Assembly (NCBI GenBank): GCA_023101885.1
Contig: JALPQD010000932.1
Location: 248,001-312,000, forward strand
Reading direction: 5' to 3'
Length of the DNA: 64,000 nt
Source: Typhlomys cinereus
Lineage: Eukaryota; Chordata; Mammalia; Rodentia; Platacanthomyidae
Made by a program: the position numbers and the translations under genes. The stretch's first letter is position 1. Every line of letters starts with the position of its first letter. Shown here in pieces: positions 1 through 10,376 of this stretch. The notes beneath the pieces are model-generated. The model saw only the letters and a list, made by a program, of their open reading frames with translations, was not told where the DNA came from and made no database searches.

Positions 1-589
1 CAAAGCTATTGTGAAATTAGGAGGAGGGAGCAGGCAAGAATCACCGCACACTGCAGACCGCCCCCAGGGAGCACAGAATCCCTGAGGACCAGGGAAAGAT
101 GGAAAAGGAACTCACGGACTCCAGACGTGGATCCCATGAGGGGCAATGAAGCCCTAGCCACGTTAACAAGTTGCAGTTATCCTCCAAGCAGAGTCTGTGC
201 CAGGTCGGGGAGGAGAGCCGAAGCTTTGATCTCTAATCCCTCCCAGGCCGCAGCCGGGGCAGAGGAGCTTCTCACGCTTGCTGCACCAAGGGCGTCACTT
301 GACAGATTCCCTTTCCTCCAACTCCCACATTCAGAGCAAAAGCTCTGCTTGCTGGTTCCTGTCCCCCGTGGCCAGCGGCACTTGCAGAGCCCACACTCAC
401 ATGCCTCATTGGGACACACAGGGACTTCACCCCAGCCACAGCCCAGGGATTGAAAGCTCCACTCCCCATCAGAACTACTTCTCCCTTCGGAGAATGAGTC
501 GGTATTGCCTCGGAACCCCGTAGCCAATAAACTTTCTCCGTTCCTCGTCAGCGCATGGCTTGTCCGGGCTTTTCCCTTACCCCACTCAC
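1..589. other. Part of SLC66A3 intron 4, unremarkable
   Basis: Unique-looking sequence downstream of exon 4 in gene orientation. I saw no exon, SINE or long simple repeat. Open frames here show no family similarity. Confidence 0.6.
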
Positions 590-647
590 CATGGCAAGGT
601 CGATGATCCACTTCTGCAGGCCAAGGATAAACCAAGACGACACAAAT
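590..647 (-). CDS. SLC66A3: SLC66A3 coding exon 4
   Basis: 58 nt: acceptor GTCGTCAG, one base completing a valine codon, then 19 codons FVSSWFILGLQKWIIDLAM, then a consensus GTGAGT donor. The match to human/mouse PQLC3 (VSSWFIL-LQKWIIDLAMN) is almost complete. The following exon, expected to start NLCT, is not in the window. Confidence 0.95.
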
Positions 648-1131
648 CTGACGACTTGCTAAGGAACAAGCGCTGAGTCCCTGGAAGCCCCGCCCCCTCC
701 TGGCTGGCTGGTGTCAAACCACCAAGAGTGACAGGAAGCCAAGGTGGGACGGGGACAGCTCTGCTGGAGGGCGTCCAGTTTGGAAAAGACAAAAAGGAAG
801 GAGGTTGCAAATGGACCCCCTACTCAGAGTTCAAAGGACAGAAGCGGAGTGTGTGCGAGTAAACACAGACCCTTAGTGGTCCCCCTGGGACCACTGCTGC
901 TGCCAGCCGGGCTCCTGACCCCACACTTCTCCAGCTGGTTGTCCGCCGGGCACTCACACCAGAGGCCCAGCCTTACGAAGTGAGGCGCATTCAGCAGACC
1001 TGGACTGGTCCGAACTGCTTGCTGCATCCACACACCTCGCCCATGAACTCTGCTTTAAAAAAAAAAAAGGCTGTGATTGGGGGAGCACTGTGCTGGGGGC
1101 AGGAGGCGGAGGAGCAGTGCTGGGTTTTCAG

Positions 1132-1190
<59 letters not shown>

Positions 1191-4100
1191 TGTGTGTGTG
1201 CGTGCGTGTGTGAAGCTCGGCTCTGCAGTGGGACAAGAGAGCCCAGCAGGATAGGTGGGAGCCATGAGGACTGAAAGGAGCCAGGTCCAGGGCAGGAAAT
1301 CCAAGTCATTTTTCACCTGCCCCCCCACCCTGGGTACTTGGCCCTATCTGACTCAATACCACCCCACCACAAAGGAGAATTCCAAGAGATGGTAGAGTGA
1401 CCATTACATTAACAAGTGGAGGGACGGAGGTAGAGACAGTGCAGCTGAACTCTGCGATGAAAACTCTCAGAGGAGGCTGTAGCTCAGTTGACAGAATGTT
1501 CGCCTAGCGTGCATGATGCCTAAGCCCCACCCCCAGCGCACACCTGTGATCCCAGGTGGGAGGTGGAGGATCAGGGGTTCAGGGTCACCCTGGGTCACAT
1601 GAAACCCGTCTCAAAAAACAAAAGTATCAACAAAATAATAGAATGCTGGGGCTGGAGAGGTGGCTCAGGGGTTAAGCCTCTGCCTTGCAGGTGGAAGGTC
1701 CTGAGTTCGGATCCTAGACCCCATGTATAGATGCCAGGCAGAAGCAGGGGCGGCCTGTGCTTCTGCTCCTGGTAGGGTGGAGCCTGTGAATCCCAGGGGA
1801 GCATAAACGAGGAGGAGGTGGAAGCGTCCATGGTGATTTGCAAATTTGTCCGTGGTTCTACACATACACACATACATGCACACACATACATACACACACG
1901 CGTACACACAAATACACGCACAATTGAATAAATAATAATAAAAAAATAATAGAATGTTCTCTAACTCAACTTTTTAACAATATTTTTGGTGAGTTTCCAT
2001 CTCTCACCCATCCACCTCCCAATTCTGTTTTTTGACTTTACCGTTGAAGGTGCTGAGATTTTCCAAGTAAAAATGCTGGACAATCAGTTAAAATGGAATC
2101 TCAGATCAACACGGAATGGTTTCTAGTGTAAGTATGTCTCGTGGCAGATTGGGCACATACTTTAAGAATGGACATTAATACAGCAGCTCTTCTCTTCTGC
2201 TCCCTGTGCCCCGACATCCCAGCTTTCCAAGGACAGCGGACAGCCTCACCAGAGGGGCCGAGACAAACTCCAGCATCCTACTTAAAAACGCAAGTCAGGT
2301 GACACTTGATCATCCCCAGGGCTAGGGACTGAGTTCAGTCAGTAGAGTGCTTGCCTGGCACGTACCAAGCCCTGGGTTCGACTCCCAACATCGCAGCACA
2401 TGCCTGTAATCTCAGAACTCCGGAGGTGGAGGGGGGAGAATCAGAAATTCAAGTCATCCTCAGCAACAGGGCCAGCCAGGCAAACCCTTTATGCAGCGGG
2501 GACTGACCTCGGAGAGCCGAGGAGGGGCACAGCTGTACGCTTTCTTACTGTTGCAGCGGGAAAGGGAAACTGAGTCAGGGAGCATCGGCAGGACCGGCAG
2601 ACTGCCACACAAAATGCCTCCCTGGCGGCACCATGAGCCTCTGGACCAAGATGGCTGGCACTACACTTCTCCATGCTGGCAGTGATGCACAACCAACCTT
2701 GCACTCGGCCTTGAGGCCCACAGTCGGGGAAGGGGGGACGCTGTTGCCAGTAGGCTGCTGGTGAGGACTTGCCTCGTAGGATCTGTGCACACAGACGCGC
2801 ACTGGGGACCTTCGCGGTTTTTATCCAGCAAGGGAGCCTGCCTCGCCGTGCACTGTATTAGCAAACAATACCCGAAATCACTCTTTTTCTTCTTCCTAGT
2901 GCTGACAGAAGTCAAGGCCTCCTGTGGGCCTAGTGCCATCACCAGCCCTCGCCGGGCCCCGCCACCCCCATTCTGATCTCCGATGCGGAAAGGATACACA
3001 ACCATGTAGGGCACAGCCTGCCTCACGTTCCCGTTGAAATGGAAGACGAATAGCAGGAGGATGAGGTCTGAGAGGAAAGACCCATGAGAGGGGGAGGGAG
3101 CGGAGGAGGGGCGGGGAGGGGGCGGGGCCGGGGCGGAGGGCTGCTTACCCTGCACAATGATAATGGGGTACTCCAGGTAGGTGAGCAGCGGGTTCTCGTA
3201 GTAACACTGGTAGCGCAGGAAGACCAGGAACCTGGGGGGGACAAGATGCACACTTGCACAGGCCACTCTGCACACAGCGGACCTCCGGCACAGGCACTTG
3301 TACAGCTGGGCGCACACACCCAGAGTCGAGGAAGACTTGGTATAAGATGGGTGGAGAAGGCCAAGTTAGTAAGCGAGGATTGTTCATGTAGGACCCTGGT
3401 CACCATCTGCCTCTTAAGAGGGTCATTTGCAAAGGATGGCAGAGGGCAAAGTCAGGGTCACGATCACAGGGACAAATGGAGCTTCTCTAACCCACAAAGG
3501 CAACGGGGCCCACAACATTCTTGTGATGATCCGCTTACGACTCGCGGAATGAACGGTCCAGAACTCAGCGCAGGCCCCAGAGCTTTGGGCATCAGAACTT
3601 CCCACACCTCCGGGGGCCACCCAAACATGGTCCTCACGTGGTACAGATCACCTGGGAAAACCGAGGCCCACAGAAGCCAAGACCATGGTAACCCCACTAT
3701 TCCCAGGAGGCATCTTGGTGTTGACTGCTTTGCTTTCAGAGGTCCCCAGCTTCCTACCGGTCCTGTGCTCTGGATGAGGCAGAAAAAAAAGTCTTCTCTT
3801 TGTTTTCTAATGTTTCCTTAAAAAGCAGGCAGGGTAACTCGCGGGTCAAGCAAATGAAGGATAACTTGGCAACCTGGGATCCCGATTTGGCTTGAGTTAC
3901 ACATGTACGCCTTTCCCAACAAGGCACTTAGCAACCTGAGACCCCCACCTGTGTGGAACTTATACACATGTCCCTCGCCACTGATGTACAGTTCCCTAGC
4001 AACCCTTAGTAACTTCCCTTTGATGGCCAAGCATGTTCTGAAACATATGCCAAAATTAGGGGTAGTGGGCAAATCCAACTTGTACTGGTTTCCGGTGCAC

Positions 4101-7100
4101 GCGCAGTAAGGCAGGCTGTGTCCTCTGGGTGACCTTTCAGGGGAAATCCCCTACTTGCTGTCATATGCTTATGCATGATTGACAACACATACAATTAAAA
4201 TCAGCTGCATCATGGGAAAGAACATGCATCATGAACAAAGTCTTACATAACCCCAGTCTGTCAACCAAAACAGGAAACCACCCATGCTTCACCCCTTAGC
4301 AACCAAATTCTCCTCCTTGTGGACCCATAAAAGAAAGCCCCCCACCACCCCCGGACCTGGGGCATTGCAGTAACTCTTGCTCGCAGCGCACTGCTCTCTC
4401 GCAGCGTCTTCTGGCCTGAACTGGAGCTTTGCTTCTGAATAAAATCTTTTGTGCGCCCAGTGCAGTTCTTCAGTTCTTTGCACAACACGGCAAGAATCTG
4501 GAAACACCAGTACAGACGGCACCCAATGCAATCCCAACACTCGGGAGACCAAGGCAGGAGGATTGCCGTGAGTTTGAGACCAGCCTGGGCTATAGAGTTC
4601 CGGAATAGCTCGGGCAACAATGTGAGACCCTGTCTCCAAAATAATAAAGAAAATGGCAAGTGTTAACATACTTGCTATAATAAAATCAAGCCAGCCTGTC
4701 ACCTGGTGCCCATCCCACTAACGAAGCTTACGTCCTGTCTGTGCGCAGGCGTACCTGAGTTTTTACCTCCATGCAGTTGCTGGAGTTTTAGCTGCAGGTA
4801 CATTCACGCAGCATAGGAAGACACCAGAGCGCAAGGAGCAGAGCAGACATTTGACTCTGGGATTTTCACCAAGCAGTTACACCTAGAGGCCAATGCTCCG
4901 AGTAAATAATGGTAATAGCTGGGGGCTGGGTAGATGGCTCCATGGGGAAAATGCTTTTGTCACAGAAGTGTTGAGGACCCGAGTTCTAATCCCAGACTGC
5001 ACATCACATCAGCCCAATCTGTAATCCCTGGAGATACGGGAGACAGAGACGGGGGGGGGGGGGTCCCAGACCTACCCTAGCTAGTCTGGCATGTGCAGCA
5101 GGAGCAACAGAGAGTCTCCAATGAAGTGGAAGTGAGGAGCTGCACCTGAGGTGGTCCTCAGACTTCCACACACCTGCCATGACAACTCCCCTCCCCACAC
5201 ACATCTAAAAAAAACCTTACAGTGAAAATAAAATGAAGTGAAATGAAATGAAAAACGGCAGCTGTCCGGCAGCGAGCCCCTCCTAGGTCTCCCTGGGGCC
5301 TGAGTGGGCTCTCAGGCCTCTATTCTGCCACCCAGCATCCTGCTGTGCTGACCAGTCCTGTCCCCAGCCACCTTTCCGAGACCCTCAGAGCTATGAAGAC
5401 AAAGAAGGCAGAGGCTGAGCAAAGCCAGCCATGTCATGCGGAGCCAGGGTGGCACCTGTGCATGGCATGCTAGTAGTGCCTGCCTGGGTGGCGACAGTAC
5501 AGGGGGTCACAGTGCATGGAGTTACAGTCATGGAGTCACGGTGCAGGGGCCACAGTAAATGCATGAGGCCACAGTGCATAGAGTTAAGTGCAGGGGCCAT
5601 GGTGCATGCATGAGGCTATAGTGCATGGCACTAGAGTGCAGGGGCCAGAGTGCATGCATGAGGCTAGTGCATGGGGCTAGAGTGCATGCATGAGGCTAGT
5701 GCATGGGGCTAGAGTGCAAGGAGCCACAGTGCAGGGGACGGGACTTAAACATTGTCACTTGGTCTTGGTCTTAAATGCACCCTCCAGTCCTCCCTGCCTC
5801 TCATCACCAGGATTCTGCTCCAAAGTCATCACACCCACCAGAAAGGGTCTACCCTCCTACCTCCTGTTCCTCCCAGAAGCCCCCAGGACTTCCACCATGG
5901 TGGGAGTCTTCTATCATGTGGCTCTTCCACAGTCTGGTATGGTTAAACTGGTTTGGACTCGTACTAATAACGCAAGGTGTCACGGAGTTCTTGGCTCAGA
6001 CCCTGAATCCCAGGAGGGCCCCTCGCTCTCAAAGCGGCCGTGTTGCCCTTGAACCGGCGGGATGTGATCATCTCTGTGTCTCCTCCGGACCCAAGACCTT
6101 GGTCTGTCCTGGGCCAGACAGACAGACATGAGGGAGGCCATTGCATTCATTCCTTGGTTGCTCCCCCTCCTCCAGGCACCGGGAAGGAGGGGGAAGGGAG
6201 AGAAGGAAGAGGGCAGGGCAAGGGAGGAGCCAGAGAGACCCGATCCTGCCAGGCTGGGGTGAGATTAAAGAACAGCTCTCACCTTCTAAACCCGAGGCGA
6301 GGATTGAAGAAAGAATGCTCGCGGGGCACCCGGAGGCCGTCCAGGAAATGGAGCATTTACAGCGCACTGCTGGTGCAGGTACACGATTGGATTTCAGGGG
6401 TACCGCTTAACCACTTCCGTCTGGCCTTGGGAGAGACGACGGCCCGGGAGCCGAGCCTTCGCCCAGCCAGACGCCCTTGCAGCCAGTGTGAGGCCCGCAC
6501 TGCCTTGGACGCAGGAAGGAGCCGGCCTCCTCCCGAGCCTCCTTTATCACACGACAAGACCCTGAGGCTCGCCGCACCCCCGGGGAGCATTACATTACCA
6601 GGGCCGGAGTTTGCCGGTCAGAGGAGGGATTAGGTGCTAGCTGACACCGGCCCTTCGTCCCCAGGTGGACCTGCGGCGGAGCAGGTGGCGCGGTGGGGCG
6701 CGGTGGGAACCTGAACTTGCCGTCCATCTGGCTCGGGGCAGGCTAGACTTCCGCAGGTTTCCGCCGGCCGGACGCCCAGCCTTCCTCTGACTTTCACGCC
6801 GGCATCAGCTGCCCCGAGCCGTAAGTCACTTCTGTCCCCTCCAGACCCGGTTCCGTGCCTTCCCCTGATCCGGGAAGCTTGTCTCCCCCAGCCACACACC
6901 CATTCAGGACCCGCCATCAAGCCTGGGATCCCCCAGTATTGAACCATTCCCAGGGCGACCAGTCGACCGCGCCTTTTCCGAAGGGTTCGCTTCGAAATCC
7001 CCACTCCCCCCATCATCAGATGGGCGTGCTCCCCAGAAAGGGCGCTGGGTCACCCCTCGGGGTGACAGCCGATCGAGGGGGGAGACAAAAAGAAGGCTAT

Positions 7101-7726
7101 GGTGGGTCGCGATCAGGACCGAGACCGCGCGACCCCGGGACCTGTTTTCCCACCGCTCGGGTCTTCCCAGCCCACTGCCTCGCACCTCGGCCTCTCCGCA
7201 CGCTTAGTCCCAGGACCCCCACACCGCGGGCTCCTCGCGAATCCGTCGCAGCCCCTCCCTGCCCGCCGGATCCCCGCCCACCCTTCAAGTGCAGACTAGC
7301 GTCCCTGTTCTCCCCACTATCGGAATCCTCAGAACGTGTAATTGAGCTCACAGCCCAATGCTGGCCGCAGGCGAGGGGATCTAGGCTGGAAACGAGACGG
7401 CTGGTAAGGGGTGGGTTTAGGGCGATGGCTTGGCTTTGCCCACGGCCGGCAGTTGTCACGAAGGACGGAGGGCTGCCAATCCCGGGCCTCCTGAGTTTAA
7501 CCCTTGGGTACCCCGGAAGCTCGATCGCCCCCCTCCAGGCTTTCTCGGGACTCCCCGGTTCTTGCAGGCGGTCCGAGCCTTACCCCGTCAACTCCAGAAG
7601 TAAACTCGGGAGGCTGATGCCCCGCGCGCTGCGCGCCGCCAGCTGCGCGTGGATCTGCGGCAGCTTGATCGCGGCGCACACGCCCAGCGTGCTCCAGTTG
7701 CAGAACCACAGCAGCCCGGCCTCCAT
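590..7726 (-). CDS. SLC66A3: SLC66A3 (PQLC3), coding exons 1-4, gene continues past left edge
   Basis: PQ-loop repeat protein of the SLC66 family (relatives: cystinosin, PQLC2, MPDU1), small multi-pass membrane proteins; the substrate of this member is not firmly known to me. Four exons read 5' to 3' as 7584-7726, 3149-3231, 2998-3067 and 590-647 and join in phase with GT-AG borders. They give about 118 residues of a protein near 202 in human. The first PQ motif (KLPQIHAQLAARSARG, about residues 21-36) begins the first PQ-loop; exons 2 and 3 carry two hydrophobic segments (FLVFLRYQCYY and LILLLFVFHF) matching human and mouse PQLC3 from memory. The second PQ-loop half would lie in missing downstream exons; no match to them was seen in 1-589. 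The start at 7726 has a strong Kozak context (A at -3, G at +4). Introns hold SINEs, a candidate LTR and a minisatellite. Confidence 0.95.
648..1133. other. SLC66A3 intron 3, unique sequence
   Basis: Between exon 4 and a GT microsatellite. Apart from a 12-base A run near 1057 I see no repeat or coding signal. Confidence 0.5.
1134..1212 (+). repeat. (GT)n microsatellite
   Basis: About 79 bp of nearly pure GT with one TA and a few GC interruptions, in SLC66A3 intron 3. Cys-Val or Thr-His open frames across it are artefacts. Confidence 0.95.
1475..1625 (+). mobile_element. B4-like SINE (ID head plus B1-like body)
   Basis: The tRNA-like head (GGCTGTAGCTCAGTTGACAG) carries a box A, followed by a B1-like body (CACCTGTGATCCCAGG) and an A-rich tail. 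This head-plus-B1 composition is that of rodent B4. Confidence 0.75.
1648..1942 (+). mobile_element. B2-superfamily SINE, young subfamily, full length
   Basis: The head GGGGCTGGAGAGGTGGCTCA is tRNA-derived with pol III boxes A and B; the tail reads to TTTGTCCGTGGTTCTAC, a CA tract and an AATTGAATAAATAA A-rich end. A 14-bp direct repeat AAAATAATAGAATG flanks it (1632-1645 and 1943-1956), a target-site duplication. Confidence 0.92.
1957..2327. other. SLC66A3 intron 3, no feature seen
   Basis: Unique-looking intronic DNA between two SINEs; no coding, RNA or repeat signal recognised. Confidence 0.5.
2328..2485 (+). mobile_element. B4-like SINE
   Basis: ID-like head (GTGCTTGCCTGGCACGTACC, then GGGTTCGACTCCC box B) followed by a B1-like part (CATGCCTGTAATCTCAGAAC). 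Confidence 0.75.
2486..2997. other. SLC66A3 intron 3, proximal part
   Basis: Sequence immediately downstream of exon 3 in gene orientation, without recognisable repeats. Reading frames continuing from exon 3 are read-through. Confidence 0.5.
2998..3067 (-). CDS. SLC66A3: SLC66A3 coding exon 3
   Basis: 70 nt after a CTCTCAG acceptor. It encodes DLILLLFVFHFNGNVRQAVP and then YMV, in phase with exons 2 and 4. The donor that keeps the frame and gives the expected V-F-V-S-S-W junction with exon 4 is GTATCC at 2997, weaker than consensus. GT dinucleotides at 3002 and 2999 are alternatives but fit the exon 4 phase worse. The intron separating it from exon 2 is only 81 nt and very GC-rich. Confidence 0.88.
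3068..3148 (-). other. SLC66A3: SLC66A3 intron 2, very short and GC-rich
   Basis: 81 nt, starting GTAAGC and ending CTCTCAG on the minus strand. On the plus strand it is almost entirely purine/G runs, so the intron transcript is C-rich. This is near the lower practical size for a mammalian intron. Confidence 0.85.
3149..3231 (-). CDS. SLC66A3: SLC66A3 coding exon 2
   Basis: 83 nt between a C-rich tract ending in AG and a GTAAGC donor. It completes the split glycine codon and encodes FLVFLRYQCYYENPLLTYLE and following residues to VQ, then gives one base to the next codon. It is closely similar to mammalian PQLC3. Confidence 0.95.
3232..3819. other. SLC66A3 intron 1, distal part
   Basis: Unique-looking sequence next to exon 2. 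A 245-residue open frame on the plus strand (3084-3821) overlaps exon 2 antisense and shows no family features. Confidence 0.5.
3820..4510 (+). mobile_element. Candidate solo LTR (ERV1-like), plus orientation
   Basis: A promoter-like ATAAAAGAAAGCCCC at about 4327 is followed about 110 bp later by GAATAAAATCTTTTG and then TTCAGTTCTTTGCACAACAC, an arrangement like a retroviral U3-R-U5. Exact termini and target duplication were not found; a B1 SINE follows directly. It could instead be a cellular promoter-like sequence. Confidence 0.5.
4511..4655 (+). mobile_element. B1 SINE
   Basis: B1 landmarks in order: AATCCCAACACTCGGGAGAC, GAGTTTGAGACCAGCCTGGG, GTGAGACCCTGTCTCCAAAA, then an A-rich tail. 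About 145 bp, 7SL-derived. Confidence 0.88.
4916..5215 (+). mobile_element. tRNA-headed composite SINE (B4/B3-like)
   Basis: Head GGGGGCTGGGTAGATGGCTC, box-B-like GAGTTCTAATCCC, B1-like middle with a G13 run, then CACACACCTGCCATGACAAC and a short tail followed by (AAATG)n at 5228-5252. Confidence 0.65.
5440..5745 (+). repeat. Degenerate minisatellite
   Basis: Imperfect units built around GTGCATG.ATGAGGC and AGTGCAGGGGCCA repeat across about 300 bp, unit length about 20-35 bp with internal shuffling. The last units (5645-5715) are the most regular. It is in SLC66A3 intron 1. Confidence 0.8.
5746..6599. other. SLC66A3 intron 1, unique sequence
   Basis: GC content rises towards the CpG island. 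A purine-rich stretch lies near 6183-6240. No exon or repeat recognised. Confidence 0.5.
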
Positions 7727-8090
7727 GGTGCGGTCGGGGGCCCGGGGGCCGCGGGGTACAGATGCGGGACGAACCGGGCGCTCAGAATTCCCACGAAAGA
7801 GTCCTTCCGCCTTCCCGCCCAGTTGGACCCACTTCTCGGGGTCCCGCCCCTCTCCCCGCCCATCCCTCCAGATAGCCCCGCCCCGCACCGGCCCTGCACC
7901 GCTCCGCTCCTCCCCGCGGGCCCCGCCCAGGGCGGTGGCTCAGCCCTGCCCCGAGGGCTCTGCCAGCCGCTGAGTCACTTCTCCCGGTTTCGCCCAGCGG
8001 CAGGGAAACGCCCAGGCAGACCAGCTTCCCGGGGGAATGGCGGGGAGCAGACATAAGGGCACCCCTCTCGGGGAGTGGGCCAAGTTAGAA
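6600..8090. promoter_or_regulatory. SLC66A3: CpG island with SLC66A3 promoter
   Basis: A GC-rich block with frequent CpG covers intron 1 start, exon 1 and upstream flank. CCGCCC/GGGCGG boxes lie upstream of the ATG (7850-7935) and an AP-1-like TGAGTCA at 7971-7977. No TATA box at a suitable distance. A CpG-island promoter fits a broadly expressed gene. Exact transcription start is not visible. Confidence 0.8.
7584..7726 (-). CDS. SLC66A3: SLC66A3 coding exon 1
   Basis: 143 nt: 47 codons plus two bases of a glycine codon, ending at a GTAAGG donor. It encodes the N-terminus MEAGLLWFCNWSTLGVCAA and the first PQ motif. It lies in a CpG island. The frame stays open upstream to another ATG at 7888 (54 extra codons), but that stretch resembles GC-rich leader and has no similarity I recognise, so the 7726 start is preferred. 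Confidence 0.95.
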
Positions 8091-8374
8091 TTTTCCGCCC
8101 TCTATAAGAACGATGTTTTCCCTTTTTTTTTTTTTTTTTAACTTTGAGTATTTCAGAAATTAAAACTTTTTAAACTTCATCGCATCCTCGGATCTAACAG
8201 GAGGGAACATTTTGCAGGAGTCCTGAGGGCTCGCCGTGGCCCCTCCGACCCTCACTTTTTGTTTGAAGCCAAGCCAGCTCCAGCTTGTGGAGACAACCTC
8301 CCCCGCAGGCCAATGCCCTTTATGGAGCTTGCTGCCCAGACCCGAAGGCCGCCCGCCCACGAGCCGCGCACTTC

Positions 8375-8530
8375 GGTCTTCCGACCGCGTTTCTTTTTCT
8401 TTCTAGTTGTCGTGTTTTGTTTTGCTGAAACTGGGCTGACCTTGAACTCCCTGTGTAGCAGAGAGCAGCCTTGAGCTCCAGATCCTCTTATGGCTGCTTC
8501 CCCAGGTTCAGATGACATGCACGCACCTTG
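8375..8530 (-). mobile_element. B1 SINE, minus strand, diverged
   Basis: Reverse B1 landmarks: T-rich start, CTGGGCTGACCTTGAACTCC, CTGTGTAGCAGAG, ending ATGCACGCACC. Confidence 0.7.
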
Positions 8531-8537
8531 CTACTGG

Positions 8538-8612
8538 TCTTTGTTTGTTTGAGACGGGTCTCTTAGCCCACCCAGGTCAGCCTTGAACCCGTGATTCTCC
8601 TGCCTTCTCCTC
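8538..8612 (-). mobile_element. B1 SINE fragment, minus strand
   Basis: Reads TTTGAGACGGGTCTCTTAGC, CAGGTCAGCCTTGAACCCGT and GATTCTCCTGCCTT, the reverse of a B1 half; followed by a GT tract. Confidence 0.7.
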
Positions 8613-8614
8613 TC

Positions 8615-8616
<2 letters not shown>

Positions 8617-8660
<44 letters not shown>
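8617..8660 (+). repeat. (GT)n microsatellite
   Basis: About 44 bp of uninterrupted GT after the B1 fragment. Confidence 0.95.
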
Positions 8661-8662
<2 letters not shown>

Positions 8663-8769
8663 TCTAGAGGTCACAAGACAACCTTAGGTATCGTTCATCT
8701 TTTTTTTCTTTTTTGACAGAATCCTTACTAAGAACCCCATAAGGTTCCCTAGTACATAGTCTAGGGGCC

Positions 8770-8862
8770 AGTAGAAGGGGTGAGGGGGAGGAGAAGAGGA
8801 AAGAGGAGGAGGAGGAAGAGGAAGAGAAGGAGAAGGAGCAGGAGGAGGAGATCCTCCTGTCC
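8770..8862 (+). repeat. Purine (GGA/GAA) tract
   Basis: About 90 bp almost wholly A and G (GGAGGAGAAGAGGAAAGAGG and similar). Confidence 0.85.
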
Positions 8863-8904
8863 GCATCTCCCCAGGGCAGGAATTCATTTTACTCTTTTAT
8901 GTAC

Positions 8905-8976
8905 GGTCTGGGAATCCAGTTCAGGCTCTATGCTTGCAAGACCAGCACTTTACCCATGAGCTCTCCCAGCCCCTAG
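8905..8976 (-). mobile_element. tRNA-derived SINE head fragment
   Basis: Reverse of a B2/B4-type head: GGCTCTATGCTTGCAAGACC then CATGAGCTCTCCCAGCCCCT. Confidence 0.65.
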
Positions 8977-9700
8977 AGCACTTGTCTCTGGGAAGACAGA
9001 GGATGCTATTGAGAAAGGAGGTGTGGCAGTGACCTGCTGCTTCCTGCAGTTTGCATCACTGCAGTGTGGAATCCAAGGCTGAGACCCTCCTCAGGAGTGG
9101 GCGGGGCCTGCTAACATTCTCTCCCTGAGGGAGGGAGTGGCTCTCCTGGATTGCTCTTCCTCAGCATACATTAACTGTAGTGTTAATATACGTTAGCATA
9201 TGTTGCTGGGGGGGGCTCTTCAATGATGCATCTACCCCTAAAATTGCACAGGGGACTCCAGGGAAGTGTCTTTCTTAAGTTATTACCTGTACTGGGGGGA
9301 TGTTCAGGGACCCCAATGTTCCTGGAAGCCGTCCCTGTAATCTCACGGATTCACCAACCTGTACCAGGAGTGGTTCTTGGATCTCTATCTTGGGCAAATA
9401 GATTTGTCGTACATCTCCCAGTAAAAAGTAATGCGAGTGTGATGATGGTCCACCTCCCTCAAGTCCATAGCCCACCCTGCACACTCAGGCTTATAGGAGT
9501 AAAGGCCGACTATGTATACAACAAACATTTACTGATAACCCACAAATCAATTTCCTTTAAAGCAATTTTCTGGTATACATACAGTTTCATGATTTATACA
9601 TGGCAAAGGCCAACTTGTGTACTGATGGGATGAATGTACTTAATTATTTTTAGTTTCTAAAAGTTATTTGCTTTACAGTTGAATATTTTTATTTTGATTT
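8977..9700. other. Intergenic, unique sequence
   Basis: AT-richer DNA between SLC66A3 and C2orf50. Open frames (for example 9223-9633) show no recognisable domain. Confidence 0.5.
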
Positions 9701-9845
9701 ACTTGTCTTGAGGAGGAACACGCAAAGGACAACTTGAGGAGTTGATTCTCACCTTCCACTGAGTGGGTTCTGAGGGTCCGACTCCAGCTGTCAGGTTGGG
9801 GGGCAAGCACCTCTACCTACCTGCTGAGCCATCTTTCCATCTTGC
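9701..9845 (-). mobile_element. B3-like SINE fragment
   Basis: Reverse of a tRNA-headed SINE: GGAGTTGATTCTCACCTTCC, then GGGGGGCAAGCACCTCTACC and CTGCTGAGCCATCTTTCC. Confidence 0.6.
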
Positions 9846-10084
9846 TTTTTATTGTTGCATAATGATGAAATCCTGGCCAAATACTCCATAGTGCAGACCA
9901 CAGAGCTGCTGCATCATTTTTAGGGTTCTACAGTTACCAACGGCGAGAACCCCTGTTAGCATCAATACATGTACAAACTGACAGAATTATGTTTAGAGCC
10001 ATTTCACAAATAACTGAGAACTATCCTAACCTAATCCCAAGGCAAATTCATCTAATGTTTTAACTTATTTTTCTTGCTTATGCT

Positions 10085-10086
<2 letters not shown>

Positions 10087-10138
<52 letters not shown>

Positions 10139-10376
10139 TAGAAGAGGGTATTGTGTGCACCCATGAAGGCCCAAAGATCACTTCAGGAATCATCCTGGAT
10201 TGCTCTACCCCCTTTTTGATATGCTCTAGGGTGTCCCAGGCTCTGCCTTCCAGGGCTGGAAGCACAGGCCTCCACCATTGCTGCCCTTTATGTTTATGTG
10301 GGACCTGGGATCCAAACTGAGGTCCTTCTGCTTGTGAAGCAGAGGCCTAACCCCTGCGCCATCTCTCCAGTCCCTA
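10087..10376 (-). mobile_element. B2-superfamily SINE with (GT)n tail
   Basis: Minus-strand element. On the plus strand a 50-bp GT run is followed by ATCATCCTGGATTGCTCTAC and GCGCCATCTCTCCAGTCCC. Older subfamily tail, full length. Confidence 0.9.

Noticed and set aside
1..589. SLC66A3 exon 5 near the left edge
   Set aside because: No minus-strand match to the expected NLCT...AASKFAQLQ sequence and no suitable splice-bounded frame.
1648..1720. tRNA gene
   Set aside because: tRNA-like A and B boxes here and at the other SINE heads belong to SINEs; no complete cloverleaf was found.
3084..3821. 245-codon plus-strand frame across SLC66A3 exon 2
   Set aside because: Antisense shadow of exon 2 and the G-rich short intron; no similarity.
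6855..7973. 372-codon open frame on the plus strand opposite SLC66A3 exon 1
   Set aside because: It lies in a CpG island where stop codons are rare, has proline/arginine-rich composition, no domain, and overlaps a well-supported exon on the other strand.
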